A stretch of DNA of 64,000 bases from DATATV01 sp036268615 (GTDB lineage: Bacteria > Actinomycetota > Actinomycetes > Mycobacteriales > Pseudonocardiaceae), in the NCBI GenBank assembly GCA_036268615.1, contig DATATV010000044.1, positions 13,754-77,753 of the forward strand. Reading direction: 5' to 3'. Below, piece by piece: positions 50,188 through 59,261 of the stretch; position 1 is the stretch's first letter; each line of letters begins with the position of its first letter. A program made the position numbers and the translations under genes. Under the pieces are notes generated by a model. It did no database searches. It worked only from the letters and a program-made list of their open reading frames with translations, and had not been told where the DNA came from.

Positions 50188-52131
50188 TCACAGCTCGACC
50201 CGGGTGCCCATCACGATGGTGCGCTCGACCGGCAGTCGGAAGTACGCCGCCGGCGACGCCGCGTTGTGCGACAGGCCGATGAACAGGCGCTTCTGCCAGT
50301 TGGGCAGGCCACCTTTGCCGCGTTCGATGGTGATCCGGGACAGGAAGTAGAACGCCTCGTCCGGGTCGAACTCCAGTTCACTGGTCAGCATGAACGCGTC
50401 CCGCAGCGCGGCCGGGATGTTCTGGTCGTCCTGGAAGCCGAACCGCACGGACAGAAACACGATGCCGTCGTCGGAGTGGTCGAGCGAGTCCACGTTCAGC
50501 CGGTCGTTGCGCGGCACGTGCGGCACGTTCTCCGACACCACCGAGACGATCACCACGTGTTGGTGCACGACACCGTTGAAGTCCAGGTTGGCGCGCAGCG
50601 CCAGCGGCACGGTTTCCTTGCTGGGATGGGGAAACACCGCAGTGCCGGGCACTCGGGTCGGGGCCCGCTCGCGCAGGTGGTCGACGAAGTCGATCAGCTC
50701 GCCCTCCAGGGCGGTGCGGCGGGCGGTGATCACCCGGCGGCCGCGTTGCCAGGTGAGCATGACGATCACCACCAGCGCGCCGAGCAACAGCGGCAGCCAG
50801 CCGCCGTGCACGATCTTGGTCAGGTTCGCCGCGAAGAACGTGAGTTCGACGCCGCCGAAGATGATGCCGAACACCACCAGTCGCCACACCGGCCAGTGCC
50901 ACGCCGCGCCGGCCAGCACCAGGAACAGTGCGGTGGTCAGCAGCAGGGTGCCGGTCACCGCGAGGCCGTAGGCGGTGGCCAGTGCCTGCGACGAGCGGAA
51001 GGCGAACATCAGGATGAGCACCCCGCCCAGCAGCAGCCAGTTCACCGCCGGCACGTAGATCTGGCCGCTCTCCTCGTGCGAGGTCTGCCGCACGGTCAGG
51101 TGCGGCAGCAGTCCCAGCCGTACGGCCTGCCGGGACACCGAGAACGCGCCCGAGATGACCGCCTGCGAGGCGATGACGGTGGCCAGTGTCGCCAGCACGA
51201 CCATTGGGATCTGCGCCCAACCGGGCACGAGCAGGTAGAACGGGTTGGCCACCGCGGAGGGCTGGTGCAGGATCAGCGCGCCCTGGCCGAGGTAGTTGAT
51301 CGTCAGTGCGGGGAAGACGACGGCGAACCACGCGCTACGGATCGGCGAGCGGCCGAAGTGGCCCATGTCCGCGTAGAGCGCCTCGGCACCGGTGATCGAC
51401 AGCACGACGGCGCCCATCGCGATGAACGCTACGAACGGGCGGTCGATGACGAAGGCGAACGCGTAGGTCGGCGACAGGCCGCGCAGGACGCTCGGGTGCG
51501 CGACGATCGGGGGAATGCCCAGCACGGCCAACGTGACGAACCAGAGCAGCATGACCGGCCCGAACAGCCGGCCGATCCTGGTGGTGCCGAAGCGTTGCAG
51601 CAGGAACAGCACGATCAGGATGACCGCGCCGATCGGCAGCACGGCGTCTTTGACCCCGGGCGAGACGACGTCGATGCCCTCCACCGCGGACAGCACCGAG
51701 ATCGCCGGGGTGATCACGCTGTCGCCGAAGAACAGCGATGCGCCGATGATCCCGAGCAGCAGCGCGACCGCGACCAGCCTGCCCTGCCCGGTGACCCGGC
51801 GACGGATGAGCGCGGCGAGCGCCATGATGCCGCCCTCGCCGTCGTTGCTCGCGCGCATCACGAAGACGACGTACTTCACCGAGACGATGAGCAGGATGGA
51901 CCAGAACACGAGCGAGATCACGCCATAGACATCGGCCGGCACCGCGCGCACGGCGCCGTTGTCGATCGAGAACACGGTCTGCAGCGCGTACAGCGGACTG
52001 GTGCCGATGTCGCCGAAGACCACCCCGAGCGCGCCCAGCGCCAGGGCCGGTGCGGCCCCGCCGTGCGGTCGGGGATGTCCGGCGGCGGACGCGCCGCCCG
52101 CGTCCTGGTGTTCCTTCTGCGCAGAACTCAC
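50188..52131 (-). CDS. kup: Kup-type potassium uptake permease
   Basis: A 647-residue low-affinity K+/H+ symporter of the KUP/HAK family. It shows the signature GVVFGDIGTSPLYALQTVF, 12 helices with SNDGEGGIMAL, FFGDSVITPAISVLSAVEG, ADMGHFGRSPIRSAW and NYLGQGALIL, and a cytosolic C-terminal domain ending FRLPVERTIVMGTRVEL. Length is typical. GTG 52131 gives a 25-residue tail before the first helix. Only about 100 bases separate it from the divergent gene at 52232, and no c-di-AMP riboswitch is visible there. Confidence 0.92.
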   Translation of the reverse strand: MSSAQKEHQDAGGASAAGHPRPHGGAAPALALGALGVVFGDIGTSPLYALQTVFSIDNGAVRAVPADVYGVISLVFWSILLIVSVKYVVFVMRASNDGEGGIMALAALIRRRVTGQGRLVAVALLLGIIGASLFFGDSVITPAISVLSAVEGIDVVSPGVKDAVLPIGAVILIVLFLLQRFGTTRIGRLFGPVMLLWFVTLAVLGIPPIVAHPSVLRGLSPTYAFAFVIDRPFVAFIAMGAVVLSITGAEALYADMGHFGRSPIRSAWFAVVFPALTINYLGQGALILHQPSAVANPFYLLVPGWAQIPMVVLATLATVIASQAVISGAFSVSRQAVRLGLLPHLTVRQTSHEESGQIYVPAVNWLLLGGVLILMFAFRSSQALATAYGLAVTGTLLLTTALFLVLAGAAWHWPVWRLVVFGIIFGGVELTFFAANLTKIVHGGWLPLLLGALVVIVMLTWQRGRRVITARRTALEGELIDFVDHLRERAPTRVPGTAVFPHPSKETVPLALRANLDFNGVVHQHVVIVSVVSENVPHVPRNDRLNVDSLDHSDDGIVFLSVRFGFQDDQNIPAALRDAFMLTSELEFDPDEAFYFLSRITIERGKGGLPNWQKRLFIGLSHNAASPAAYFRLPVERTIVMGTRVEL

Positions 52132-52231
52132 GCCCGTAGTCTGCCGGTTGCCCCGATCACCGCCAGTCAGACCGCCCCGCTCGGCCGGTCCGGACTCGGC
52201 GGACCACGGCGGAAAAGGCGGCGACGCGAGG

Positions 52232-53315
52232 ATGAGGCACCCCCATCGGCTGCTGTTGACCGCCGCGATCGCCCTGGTCGCCGCCGGGCTGCCCGGTGTC
52301 ACCCAGGCGGCGGCGAGCACCGCGTTCACGCCTGGGGGCCTCGTGGTCCACCGGGTCGGCGCGGGCTCCGCTTCGTTGGGCAGCGCGGCGGCACCGGTCT
52401 TTCTGGACGAGGACAGCCCGGCCGGCACCCGGATCGAGTCCGTGCCGCTGCCCACGACGGCCGCCGTCACCGTGGCCCGCGCGGCCATCGACGGCAGCGT
52501 CGACACCAGCACCGTGCTGCCTTCCTTCGCCGACGGCAACAACGTGCGCGGCGCGGCCAGCAGCAACGGCACCGAGCCTCTGGGTCTCCGGCGGCGCGGG
52601 CGGCATCGCGCACACCACGCTCGGCGCGGCCAGCCAGACCACGCTGAACAGCAGCGACACCAACTTCCGCCAGTTGACGATCGCCGGCGGCCAGCTCTAC
52701 GCGTCCAGCGACAAGAACTCGCTGACCGTGGCGAAGGTGGGCTCCGGCGAACCGACCGGCGTCGGGCAGACCATCGCCAACCTGCCCGGCAACCCCGACT
52801 CGGGCGGCGACCCGTTACTCCGGCGCCAGCGACGGATCGGCCATCGTTGATGTCGGCGGCGGCTACCAACTCGTCGGCGGCGACGAGTCGAACGAACTGC
52901 GGCTCTACCGCGACGGGTGTCCGGCGCGCCGGTCGGCAGCACGGCGACCTTCGGCGCGCCGGTCGAATACTCGTTGGGCGGGCTGGGTTTCCGGGACATC
53001 CGCAAGAATGCGGACAACCAGTACCTGATCATCGCCGGCGCGGCGGACGAGTCGGACGAGTTCGCGCTGTACTCCTGGGACGGTCAACCGGCCGACGCCC
53101 CGGTGGCCACGCACACCCCGCTGCCGGCGGGCGCCGCCGACGGGCCCTGGGAGGCGCTCGGTCCGGTGCCCGACCCGCTGACCGCGGGCGCGAGCGTGTC
53201 CGTCATGCAGGACAACGGGAACACCGTCTGGTACGACGACGGGCTGACGGCCAAGGGCGACCCGCTCGCCGACCTGCAGAAGGACCTCGGCGACACGGTC
53301 GGCTACCAGCCCTGA
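52232..53315 (+). pseudogene. Secreted protein gene broken by three frameshifts
   Basis: ATG 52232 opens a signal peptide (HPHRLLLTAAIALVAAGLPGVTQA) and mature start STAFTPGGLVVHRVGAG. The frame runs to about 52578. It continues in another frame (WVSGGAGGIAHTTLGAASQT ... NPDSGGDP) to about 52812, then in a third (YSGASDGSAIVDVGGGYQLV ... RLYRDG), and then a fourth segment (GAPVGSTATFGAPVEYSLGG ... KDLGDTVGYQP) to the stop at 53315. Joined, these give one continuous secreted beta-rich protein of about 360 residues. Codon use stays normal throughout, so the breaks are recent or are sequencing errors in GC runs. Function unknown. Confidence 0.65.
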
Positions 53316-53316
53316 C

Positions 53317-53344
53317 CCCGGCGGTGGCCGGTCCGGCTGCCGGG
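53317..53344 (+). terminator. Weak hairpin after the frameshifted gene
   Basis: CCCGGC / GCCGGG, a 6-bp stem with a 16-base loop, two bases after the stop. Confidence 0.3.
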
Positions 53345-53385
53345 ATTCGTCAATCACGTCCGGTTCCGGCCCGGCTACCTCTGGC

Positions 53386-54543
53386 GTGAGCCGCGTGTCG
53401 GCGCGTGATCGGTTGGGTGGGGCCGTTCGGTGGTTCGGCGGGGTGCGGTCATTCGCCTTGGACCTCGTGGTCGCGGCGGGCGTGTCGTGGGTGGCGGTGC
53501 AGGACCCGCAACGGGCGGCGTGGTTGCCGCTGCTGGCCGGACCGCTGCTGTTCGCCGCGTTGCTGGTGCGCCGCCGCTACCCGGTGGTCACGATGGGCGT
53601 GATCTGCCTGGGTCTGTTGCTCGGCCTCAACATCACCCCCGCGATCGTCGGCCTCTACACCCTGGGTTCGCGGCGGGGACCGGCCCGGCTGACCTGGGTG
53701 ATCACTGCGGTCACCGCGGTGGTGTGGGTGGTGCCGCAGAACCACGTCTGGCCGATCTACTGGCCGGGCCTGCTGGTCGGCGTCGGGTGTTTCATCGTGG
53801 TGCCCTTGCTTGCCGGGTTCTGGATGTTCCAGCGCATCGGCCTGCTCACCGCGCTGCGGGACCGGGCCGAACAGGCCGAGCGGGAGCGCGGCCTGCTCGC
53901 CGACCAGGCGGTGGCGGCCGAGCGCAGGCGGATCGCCGGCGAGATGCACGACGTGGTCGCCCATCGGGTGAGCGTGATCGCGGTACAGGCCGGTGCGCTG
54001 ACGGTGATCTCCGCGGATCGGCGCACCGGCGAGATCGCCGAGGTGATCAGGAACAACAGCACCGCGGCACTCACCGAACTGCGGGACGTGCTGCGCGTCC
54101 TGCGCGCCGACGGCACCGAGCCGGCCGAGACCACCGCGCCGCCGCCACCGCCGGATCTGGCGGGTCTGCGCAGGCTGGTCGACGAGGCAGGGGCGGCCGG
54201 GTCGGTGGTGGAACTCGCGCTGCCCGACCCGTTGCCGCAGCCCTCCGCCCTGGTCGGCCGGGCGGCCTACCGGGTGGTGCAGGAGGCGCTCACCAACGTC
54301 GGCAAGCACGCACCCGGGGCGCGGGTGCGGGTCGTGCTCACCGTGTCGGCGGACGAGTTCGTCGTCGAGGTGACCGACACGGGTGCCGAAGCCGACGGCG
54401 TTGTGCTGCCGAGTTCGGGCTACGGGTTGGTCGGGATGCGGGAGCGGGTGACGCTGGCCGGTGGCACGGCGCGGTCCGGTCCCGCTGAGGGCGGCGGATT
54501 TGTGGTCCGGGCGGTGTTCCCGCTCGGCCGGAATGCAACCTGA
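53386..54543 (+). CDS. Orphan NarL-type sensor histidine kinase
   Basis: A 385-residue membrane histidine kinase. Four to five membrane helices span about residues 20-155. A coiled linker (RDRAEQAERERGLLADQAV) leads to the HisKA_3 motif ERRRIAGEMHDVVAHRVSVIA with the phospho-accepting histidine in MHDVVAH. The HATPase domain has the N box EALTNVGKHAPGA and the G boxes DTGAEADG and GYGLVGMRERV. Members of this class normally sit next to a LuxR-type response regulator. None is present on either side, so it is an orphan here. GTG 53386 starts the frame. Confidence 0.85.
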   Translation: MSRVSARDRLGGAVRWFGGVRSFALDLVVAAGVSWVAVQDPQRAAWLPLLAGPLLFAALLVRRRYPVVTMGVICLGLLLGLNITPAIVGLYTLGSRRGPARLTWVITAVTAVVWVVPQNHVWPIYWPGLLVGVGCFIVVPLLAGFWMFQRIGLLTALRDRAEQAERERGLLADQAVAAERRRIAGEMHDVVAHRVSVIAVQAGALTVISADRRTGEIAEVIRNNSTAALTELRDVLRVLRADGTEPAETTAPPPPPDLAGLRRLVDEAGAAGSVVELALPDPLPQPSALVGRAAYRVVQEALTNVGKHAPGARVRVVLTVSADEFVVEVTDTGAEADGVVLPSSGYGLVGMRERVTLAGGTARSGPAEGGGFVVRAVFPLGRNAT

Positions 54544-54706
54544 TCGGCGCGGCACGCGTCAGACCAGAGTCGGGGAAAACATCAGTCCACGGTCGTAGCG
54601 ACACAGTCCTCGTGTCCGATGTGCGGCCGGTCTCGGCTTCGTACGGTTGGTACCAGTTGGCACCGAGTTCGACGGGTGCCGGCCGGAGCGAAAGGTGAGT
54701 GTCCTG

Positions 54707-54985
54707 ATGTCGCATCCCGTGCTGACGCTGATGCCGGTCAGGGCGGCGAACTGGCTGGACAACGCCGCGCTGCGCTGGTCGGTGAGCGGCGCGATCATCG
54801 TGCTGGTGCTCGCCGGTGTGTTGTTGGTGCTCGGCGCGCTGGTGAGCGTGCTGCGGTCCGCGCAGTCCGGCGGGATGAAGCTCGTCTGGTGCGCCTTCGT
54901 CCTGGTCGCACCGTTTCTCGGCAGCCTGCTGTGGTTCCTGATCGGCCGGTCGAACGCGGCACACACCGCGCTGCCCCGGCACTAG
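54707..54985 (+). CDS. Small PLDc_N-domain membrane protein
   Basis: A 92-residue protein with two membrane helices and the phospholipase-D-N-terminal (PLDc_N) pattern GGMKLVWCAFVLVAPFLGSLLWFLIGR. It is a free-standing two-helix protein, common in actinomycetes, with no catalytic domain. ATG 54707 has AAAGGTGAG seven bases upstream. An in-frame GTG at 54647 would add 20 non-conserved residues. Function unknown. Confidence 0.72.
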   Translation: MSHPVLTLMPVRAANWLDNAALRWSVSGAIIVLVLAGVLLVLGALVSVLRSAQSGGMKLVWCAFVLVAPFLGSLLWFLIGRSNAAHTALPRH

Positions 54986-55005
54986 CGCGCGACTAGTCTG
55001 GCATC

Positions 55006-55078
55006 GTAGACATCGGGTGTAGACTTAGCCTCCGACCAGCGGGTCGCGGACGGAGGTGAGTCGACCGGCGATGTCTAC
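55006..55078. promoter_or_regulatory. GTAGACATCG / CGATGTCTAC operator pair
   Basis: Perfect 10-bp inverted half-sites at 55006-55015 and 55069-55078, with an extra TGTAGAC at 55019-55025. The TNGTAGAC-type half-site recalls GntR/FadR operators. It lies upstream of the DUF1932-ligJ operon. No regulator is adjacent on that side. Confidence 0.5.
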
Positions 55079-55152
55079 TGTGGACGGTCGAGAGGGTTGC
55101 CTCTATGGCGGTTCGGTGGAATCCATGCCCCCGAGTGTGTTTGGGTGAACCC

Positions 55153-56037
55153 ATGACGACTGTCGCACTGCTCGGCCTCGGTGAGGTCGGTACCGTGCTC
55201 GCCGAGGACCTCGGTGGGCTGCCGGAGATCAGGCTGGCCGCGTGGGACGTGGCCTTCGCCGATCCGGCGAGCGTCGCCACCGGGAACGCGGCGAAGCTGG
55301 GCATCGCGACCAGCCCGGACGCCCGGCACGCCGTGCGGGACGCGGACCTGGTGATCAGCGCGGTCACCGCCGCCAACGACCTGGCCGCGGCGACCTCGGC
55401 CGCGCCCGGCCTGCGGCGTGGCGCCTGGTTCGTCGATGTCAACTCCGCGGCCCCCGGTCAGAAGCAGGCCACCGCCGGGTTGATCGAGGCGGCCGGCGGC
55501 CGGTACGTGGAGGCCGCCGTGATGTCGCCGATCGAACCGAAGCGGCTGGCCGCGCCGATGCTGCTCGGCGGTCCGCACGCGGCCGACTTCATCGACTTCG
55601 CCACTCCGCTGGGCTTCTCTGGTCTCGAAGCCTACGACGAGCAGGTCGGCCCGGCCTCGGCGACGAAGCTCTGCCGGTCGGTGATGATCAAGGGCGTCGA
55701 GGCGCTGCTGACCGAGTCGATGCTCGCCGCGCGCAGTTGGGGCGTCGAGCAACGCGTGCTCGCCTCGCTGTCCAACCTGCTGCCGTCCGACGACTGGGAG
55801 GCGCTCGCCGCCTACATGATCTCCCGCTCGCTGGAACACGGCGCGCGGCGGGCCGAGGAGATGCGCGAGGCCGCCGAGACGGTCGCCGCCACCGGCGTCG
55901 AGCCGATGATGTCCGAGGCCATCGCGCGCCGGCAGGACTGGGCCGCCGCCCATCGGGACGCCGCGGTCGAGTCCGCACTGGTGCCGATGATCGACGCGAT
56001 CCGGGCCGGAATGGCCGGGGAGCGGGTCGCCCGGTGA
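55153..56037 (+). CDS. NAD(P)-binding DUF1932 oxidoreductase
   Basis: A 294-residue beta-hydroxyacid-dehydrogenase-like protein. The Rossmann motif VALLGLGEVGTVLAEDL is at residues 4-20, then DLVISAVTAAND and FVDVNSAAPGQK, the family substrate motif. The lysine in ASATKLCRSVMIKGVEAL is the probable catalytic residue. The C-terminal DUF1932 domain follows. It would oxidise or reduce a small hydroxyacid. It is coupled to ligJ by a GTGA overlap, so a substrate from aromatic ring cleavage is likely. ATG 55153 gives the family start. Confidence 0.8.
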   Translation: MTTVALLGLGEVGTVLAEDLGGLPEIRLAAWDVAFADPASVATGNAAKLGIATSPDARHAVRDADLVISAVTAANDLAAATSAAPGLRRGAWFVDVNSAAPGQKQATAGLIEAAGGRYVEAAVMSPIEPKRLAAPMLLGGPHAADFIDFATPLGFSGLEAYDEQVGPASATKLCRSVMIKGVEALLTESMLAARSWGVEQRVLASLSNLLPSDDWEALAAYMISRSLEHGARRAEEMREAAETVAATGVEPMMSEAIARRQDWAAAHRDAAVESALVPMIDAIRAGMAGERVAR

Positions 56038-57053
56038 TCATCGACTGCCACGGCCACTACACCACCGTGCCCGCCGCACACACGTCCTGGCGCGAGCAGC
56101 AGCGGGCCGCGTTCGACGCCGGCACGATCCCGCCGGCCTACCCGGACATCAGCGACGACCAGATCCGCGAGTCGGTCGAGGGCAGCCAGTTGCGGCTGAT
56201 GGCCGATCGGGGCGTGGACCTGACCGTCTTCTCGCCGCGTGCCTCGGCGATGGCGCACCACATCGGTGACGAGGCGGTCAGTGCGGACTGGTCGCGGGCG
56301 TGCAACGACCTCATCCACCGGGTGGTCACCCTCTATCCCGAGCACTTCATCGGCGTGTGCCAACTGCCGCAGTCGCCCGGCGTGCCGGTCGAGCGGTCGA
56401 TCGACGAGCTCAAGCGCTGCGTGCTCGAACTCGGCTTCGTCGGCTGCAACCTCAACCCCGACCCCAGCGGCGGCCACTGGACCGCGCCGCCGCTGACCGA
56501 CCGCAGCTGGTATCCCTTCTACGAGGCCATGATCGAGCTGGACGTGCCGGCGATGGTGCACGTCTCGGCGACCACGAACGCCAACTTCCACGCCACCGGG
56601 TCGCACTACATCAACGCCGACACCACCGCGTTCATGCAGTTCCTGCAGGCGGACCTGTTCGGCGACCTGCCGGGGCTGCGGTTCGTGATCCCGCACGGCG
56701 GAGGCGCGGTGCCCTACCACTGGGGGCGTTACCGGGGGCTGGCCGACATGCTCGCCCAGCCCGGGCCCGACGAGCACATCATGCCGAACGTCTTCTTCGA
56801 CACCTGCGTCTATCACCAGGCCGGGATCAACCTGCTGTTCGACGTGATCGACCTGGACAACATCCTGTTCGGTTCGGAGATGGTCGGCGCGGTGCGCGGC
56901 GTCGACCCGCGCACCGGCCATCACTTCGACGACACCCGCCGGTACGTCGAGGCGCTCGACCTGAGTGCCCAGGACCGGGCGAAGGTCTTCGAGGGCAACG
57001 TGCGCCGGGTCTATCCGCGGCTGGACCAGGCGCTGCGCACGAGCGGACGATGA
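56034..57053 (+). CDS. ligJ: 4-oxalomesaconate hydratase (LigJ type)
   Basis: A 339-residue amidohydrolase-superfamily hydratase, the same length as Sphingobium LigJ (~341). It starts IIDCHGHYTTVPAAH, with the metal histidines, and has FSPRASAMAHHIGD, GVCQLPQSPGVP, GCNLNPDPSGGHW, MVHVSAT, VIPHGGGAVPYHWGR and the aspartate/glutamate region ILFGSEMVGAVRGV. It hydrates 4-oxalomesaconate in the protocatechuate 4,5-cleavage and gallate pathways. Ring-cleavage dioxygenase and aldolase genes are not in the window. GTG 56034 overlaps the previous stop. Confidence 0.83.
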   Translation: MIIDCHGHYTTVPAAHTSWREQQRAAFDAGTIPPAYPDISDDQIRESVEGSQLRLMADRGVDLTVFSPRASAMAHHIGDEAVSADWSRACNDLIHRVVTLYPEHFIGVCQLPQSPGVPVERSIDELKRCVLELGFVGCNLNPDPSGGHWTAPPLTDRSWYPFYEAMIELDVPAMVHVSATTNANFHATGSHYINADTTAFMQFLQADLFGDLPGLRFVIPHGGGAVPYHWGRYRGLADMLAQPGPDEHIMPNVFFDTCVYHQAGINLLFDVIDLDNILFGSEMVGAVRGVDPRTGHHFDDTRRYVEALDLSAQDRAKVFEGNVRRVYPRLDQALRTSGR

Positions 57054-57085
57054 GCTGACATCCCCACTGCGGTAAGGAGTCCGAC

Positions 57086-57973
57086 ATGGGCAGGTACGTC
57101 ATTCAGCCGCACCACCGGCTGCAGGAGTGGGTTGCCGAGGAGCACGGCTACTTCGCCGCCGAAGGGCTGGACCACGAGTTCCAGGCCAATGGACTGGCCG
57201 GTGGTGCCAAGCAGACCTCGACCGTGCGGTCGGCCGACGACGCGCCGACCGAGATCCGCAGCGGCGCGTTCGAGGACATGTCCGCCGGTCGCACGTGCGA
57301 CATCTCCTCGGCGTGCCACTGGGCGGTGAGCGGGGTGGCCGCGGCCGGCGCCGGCCGGATGTGGGGCCACGCCTACACGGTGACGCCCTCGGGCATCTTC
57401 GCCGCGCCCGACTCGGCCTTCCGCGGTCCGGCGGACCTGGCCGGGGTACCGGTGTCGGTCGGCTACCACTCGGGCAGCCACTACGCGACCGTGCAGGCCC
57501 TGGAACCGTTCCTGGACCCGGCCGAGATCACGCTCGACTTCGCCGGCCTGCCCAACGACCGCACCCGACTGCTGCTCCGCGGCGAGGTCGAGGTGGCCAA
57601 CCTGTTCGGCGCCCAGTACTACATCGCCGAGCAGCTCGGCTACCGCAAGATCACCGACGCGACCTTCATGGTCGGCTTTCTCATCGCCGCGGCCGCCGAC
57701 CCCGAGGACACCCGGAAGTATTTCCAGGCGTTGCGACGCGCGCAGACCGACATCGATCTGCACGTCGAGCGGTACAAGAAGTACTGGCTGCGGGAGATGC
57801 CTGGGGACCTGGCCGAACTGGTGGACGTGCAGCGGTTCGGTCCGGGGGAGCGGATCGTGTTCGAGCCCTACACCAAGGAGATGTACGACCGGACCCAGCA
57901 GTGGATGGGCGCGCACGACCTGCTCGATCTGGCCAGTGCGAACGCCCGCTACCAGGAGGCGGTGCTGAGCTGA
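57086..57973 (+). CDS. Cytosolic binding-protein-like (NMT1/SsuA fold) protein
   Basis: A 295-residue protein resembling ABC nitrate/sulfonate-type substrate-binding proteins: VAEEHGYFAAEGLDHEF near the N-terminus, DISSACHWAVSGVAAAGAGRM, DLAGVPVSVGYHSGSHYATVQALE, LLLRGEVEVANLFGAQYYIAEQLG. It has no signal peptide or lipobox and begins MGRYVIQPHHRLQ. It is therefore probably an intracellular enzyme or sensor using this fold, like dihydroxyphthalate decarboxylase and MqnA/D-type enzymes. ATG 57086 has AAGGAG upstream. It follows ligJ after 32 bases, so a step in the same aromatic pathway is possible. No transporter subunits accompany it. Confidence 0.7.
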   Translation: MGRYVIQPHHRLQEWVAEEHGYFAAEGLDHEFQANGLAGGAKQTSTVRSADDAPTEIRSGAFEDMSAGRTCDISSACHWAVSGVAAAGAGRMWGHAYTVTPSGIFAAPDSAFRGPADLAGVPVSVGYHSGSHYATVQALEPFLDPAEITLDFAGLPNDRTRLLLRGEVEVANLFGAQYYIAEQLGYRKITDATFMVGFLIAAAADPEDTRKYFQALRRAQTDIDLHVERYKKYWLREMPGDLAELVDVQRFGPGERIVFEPYTKEMYDRTQQWMGAHDLLDLASANARYQEAVLS

Positions 57974-58061
57974 CCGGCGGTGAGTTGGCCCGGCCGGACG
58001 GCCCCGCTTCCAGTACGGTCCTGGCGACGATCGATCACCCACCGGGCATGAGGACTGAGGC

Positions 58062-58622
58062 ATGGCGCAGGCAGCACCGTCCCCCCGCCGCCGGGACGCG
58101 GCGGCCAGTCGTGACCGGCTGCTGACCGCGGCGAGCGAACTGTTCGACGACCGCGGCTACGACCAGACCACCGCGCGGGACATCGGTGAGCGGGCCAACG
58201 TGGACCCGACGATGATCGCCCGGTACTTCGGTGGCAAGGCGCAGTTGTTCATCGCCGTGCTGCACCGGGAGGACACCGCCGAGCAGCCGGCCGACCTGCT
58301 CGATCCGGAGCGGCTGGAGTCGATCGTCGAGCGGATCGGCCGCCGTGGTCCGGGCCCGGTGGTGCAGGCCGCGATCAGGCCCTACGACAACCCGGACGCG
58401 CAGACGGCCGCGCTCGCCGAACTCGACCACCGCATCCTCGCGCCGCTGCGGGCGCGGTTCGCCGCCCAGGGCGACGAGCAGGCCGCACTGCGCGCCGAAC
58501 TGGTGACCGCGGCGTTCATCGGTGTCATCCTCGGCCGGCACGCCAGAACGCTGCCGCACCTGTCCTCGGTGAGCGCGCCGGATCTGTTGGCCCTGCTGGA
58601 GAATCTGCTCGACACGCACTGA
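58062..58622 (+). CDS. TetR-family regulator
   Basis: A 186-residue TetR regulator. The helix-turn-helix is RDRLLTAASELFDDRGYDQTTARDIGERANVDPTMIARYFGGKAQLF (about residues 17-63). The C-terminal ligand domain is of the TetR_C_33/17 type. ATG 58062 follows a GACTGAGG stretch. It probably regulates the upstream ligJ operon or itself. No operator was identified for it. Confidence 0.85.
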   Translation: MAQAAPSPRRRDAAASRDRLLTAASELFDDRGYDQTTARDIGERANVDPTMIARYFGGKAQLFIAVLHREDTAEQPADLLDPERLESIVERIGRRGPGPVVQAAIRPYDNPDAQTAALAELDHRILAPLRARFAAQGDEQAALRAELVTAAFIGVILGRHARTLPHLSSVSAPDLLALLENLLDTH

Positions 58623-58640
58623 CCGTCCTCATCGGACGGT
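58622..58640. terminator. Hairpin across two convergent stop codons
   Basis: ACCGTCC-TCATC-GGACGGT, a perfect 7-bp stem with a 5-base loop. The stop of the minus-strand TetR gene (58629-58631) lies in the loop, and the plus-strand TetR gene ends at 58622. Confidence 0.5.
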
Positions 58641-59240
58641 TCGGCCGGGTCGGACGGCTCCGGCGGTGCCGGCGGTCAGGCCGGCCAGCAGCAGGTCGAG
58701 CAGTCGGCGGGCGAGGTCGCGCTGGTCGGGTTCGCCGGCGATCAGCGTCACCCCGCCCAGGCCCATCAACACGTCGTTCGCGTCCACGTCGGCGCGAAGC
58801 GTGCCGGCCTCGACGCCCGCCGCCATCAAGGTGGCCAGCGCGTCGGTGAGCAGGTCCAGGGTGCGCAGGCGTGCTTCGCCGTCGGTGACCAGGACCGCGT
58901 GCAACGCAGCGGCCATGCCGTGCTTGGCCGTCATGTAGTCGACGAAGTGATCCATCCAGGCGCGCAGCGCCTCGGTCGGCGGCGCGGTGCGCAGCAGGTC
59001 GGGGGCGGCTGCGCAGAGCCGGGCTGTTTCGTTGCGGTAGGTGGCCTCGATCAGCCGTTCGCGGGTGGGGAAGCGGCGGTAGAGCGTGCCGATGCCGACT
59101 CCGGCGTCCTTGGCGATCGCCTTGAGCGACGCCTCGGCACCGTCCCGGGCGAACGCGAGCGCGGCGGCTTCGAGCAACCGGTCCTGGTTGAGCTGCGCGT
59201 CGGCCCGCAGTGGTCGAACTCGCTCGGCTGCCACATCCAC
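58629..59240 (-). CDS. TetR-family repressor of the adjacent SDR
   Basis: A 203-residue TetR regulator. The helix-turn-helix is QDRLLEAAALAFARDGAEASLKAIAKDAGVGIGTLYRRFPTRERLI (about residues 18-63). The C-terminal ligand domain follows (TetR_C_SACE_7049-like layout). It is divergent from an SDR gene, and the gap carries duplicated dyads that should be its binding sites. This arrangement is common: a TetR protein represses a short-chain dehydrogenase and responds to its substrate. Confidence 0.86.
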   Translation of the reverse strand: MDVAAERVRPLRADAQLNQDRLLEAAALAFARDGAEASLKAIAKDAGVGIGTLYRRFPTRERLIEATYRNETARLCAAAPDLLRTAPPTEALRAWMDHFVDYMTAKHGMAAALHAVLVTDGEARLRTLDLLTDALATLMAAGVEAGTLRADVDANDVLMGLGGVTLIAGEPDQRDLARRLLDLLLAGLTAGTAGAVRPGRTVR

Positions 59241-59261
59241 TCCCGGCGGTCGCAGGTTGCT

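Noticed and set aside
52132..52231. c-di-AMP (ydaO-type) riboswitch before kup
   Set aside because: Only about 100 bases are available, and the conserved GAC/GGG elements of that riboswitch are not seen.
52232..53315. Programmed frameshifting in the secreted protein gene
   Set aside because: Three separate shifts in different directions with no slippery heptamer seen. Mutation or sequencing error is simpler.
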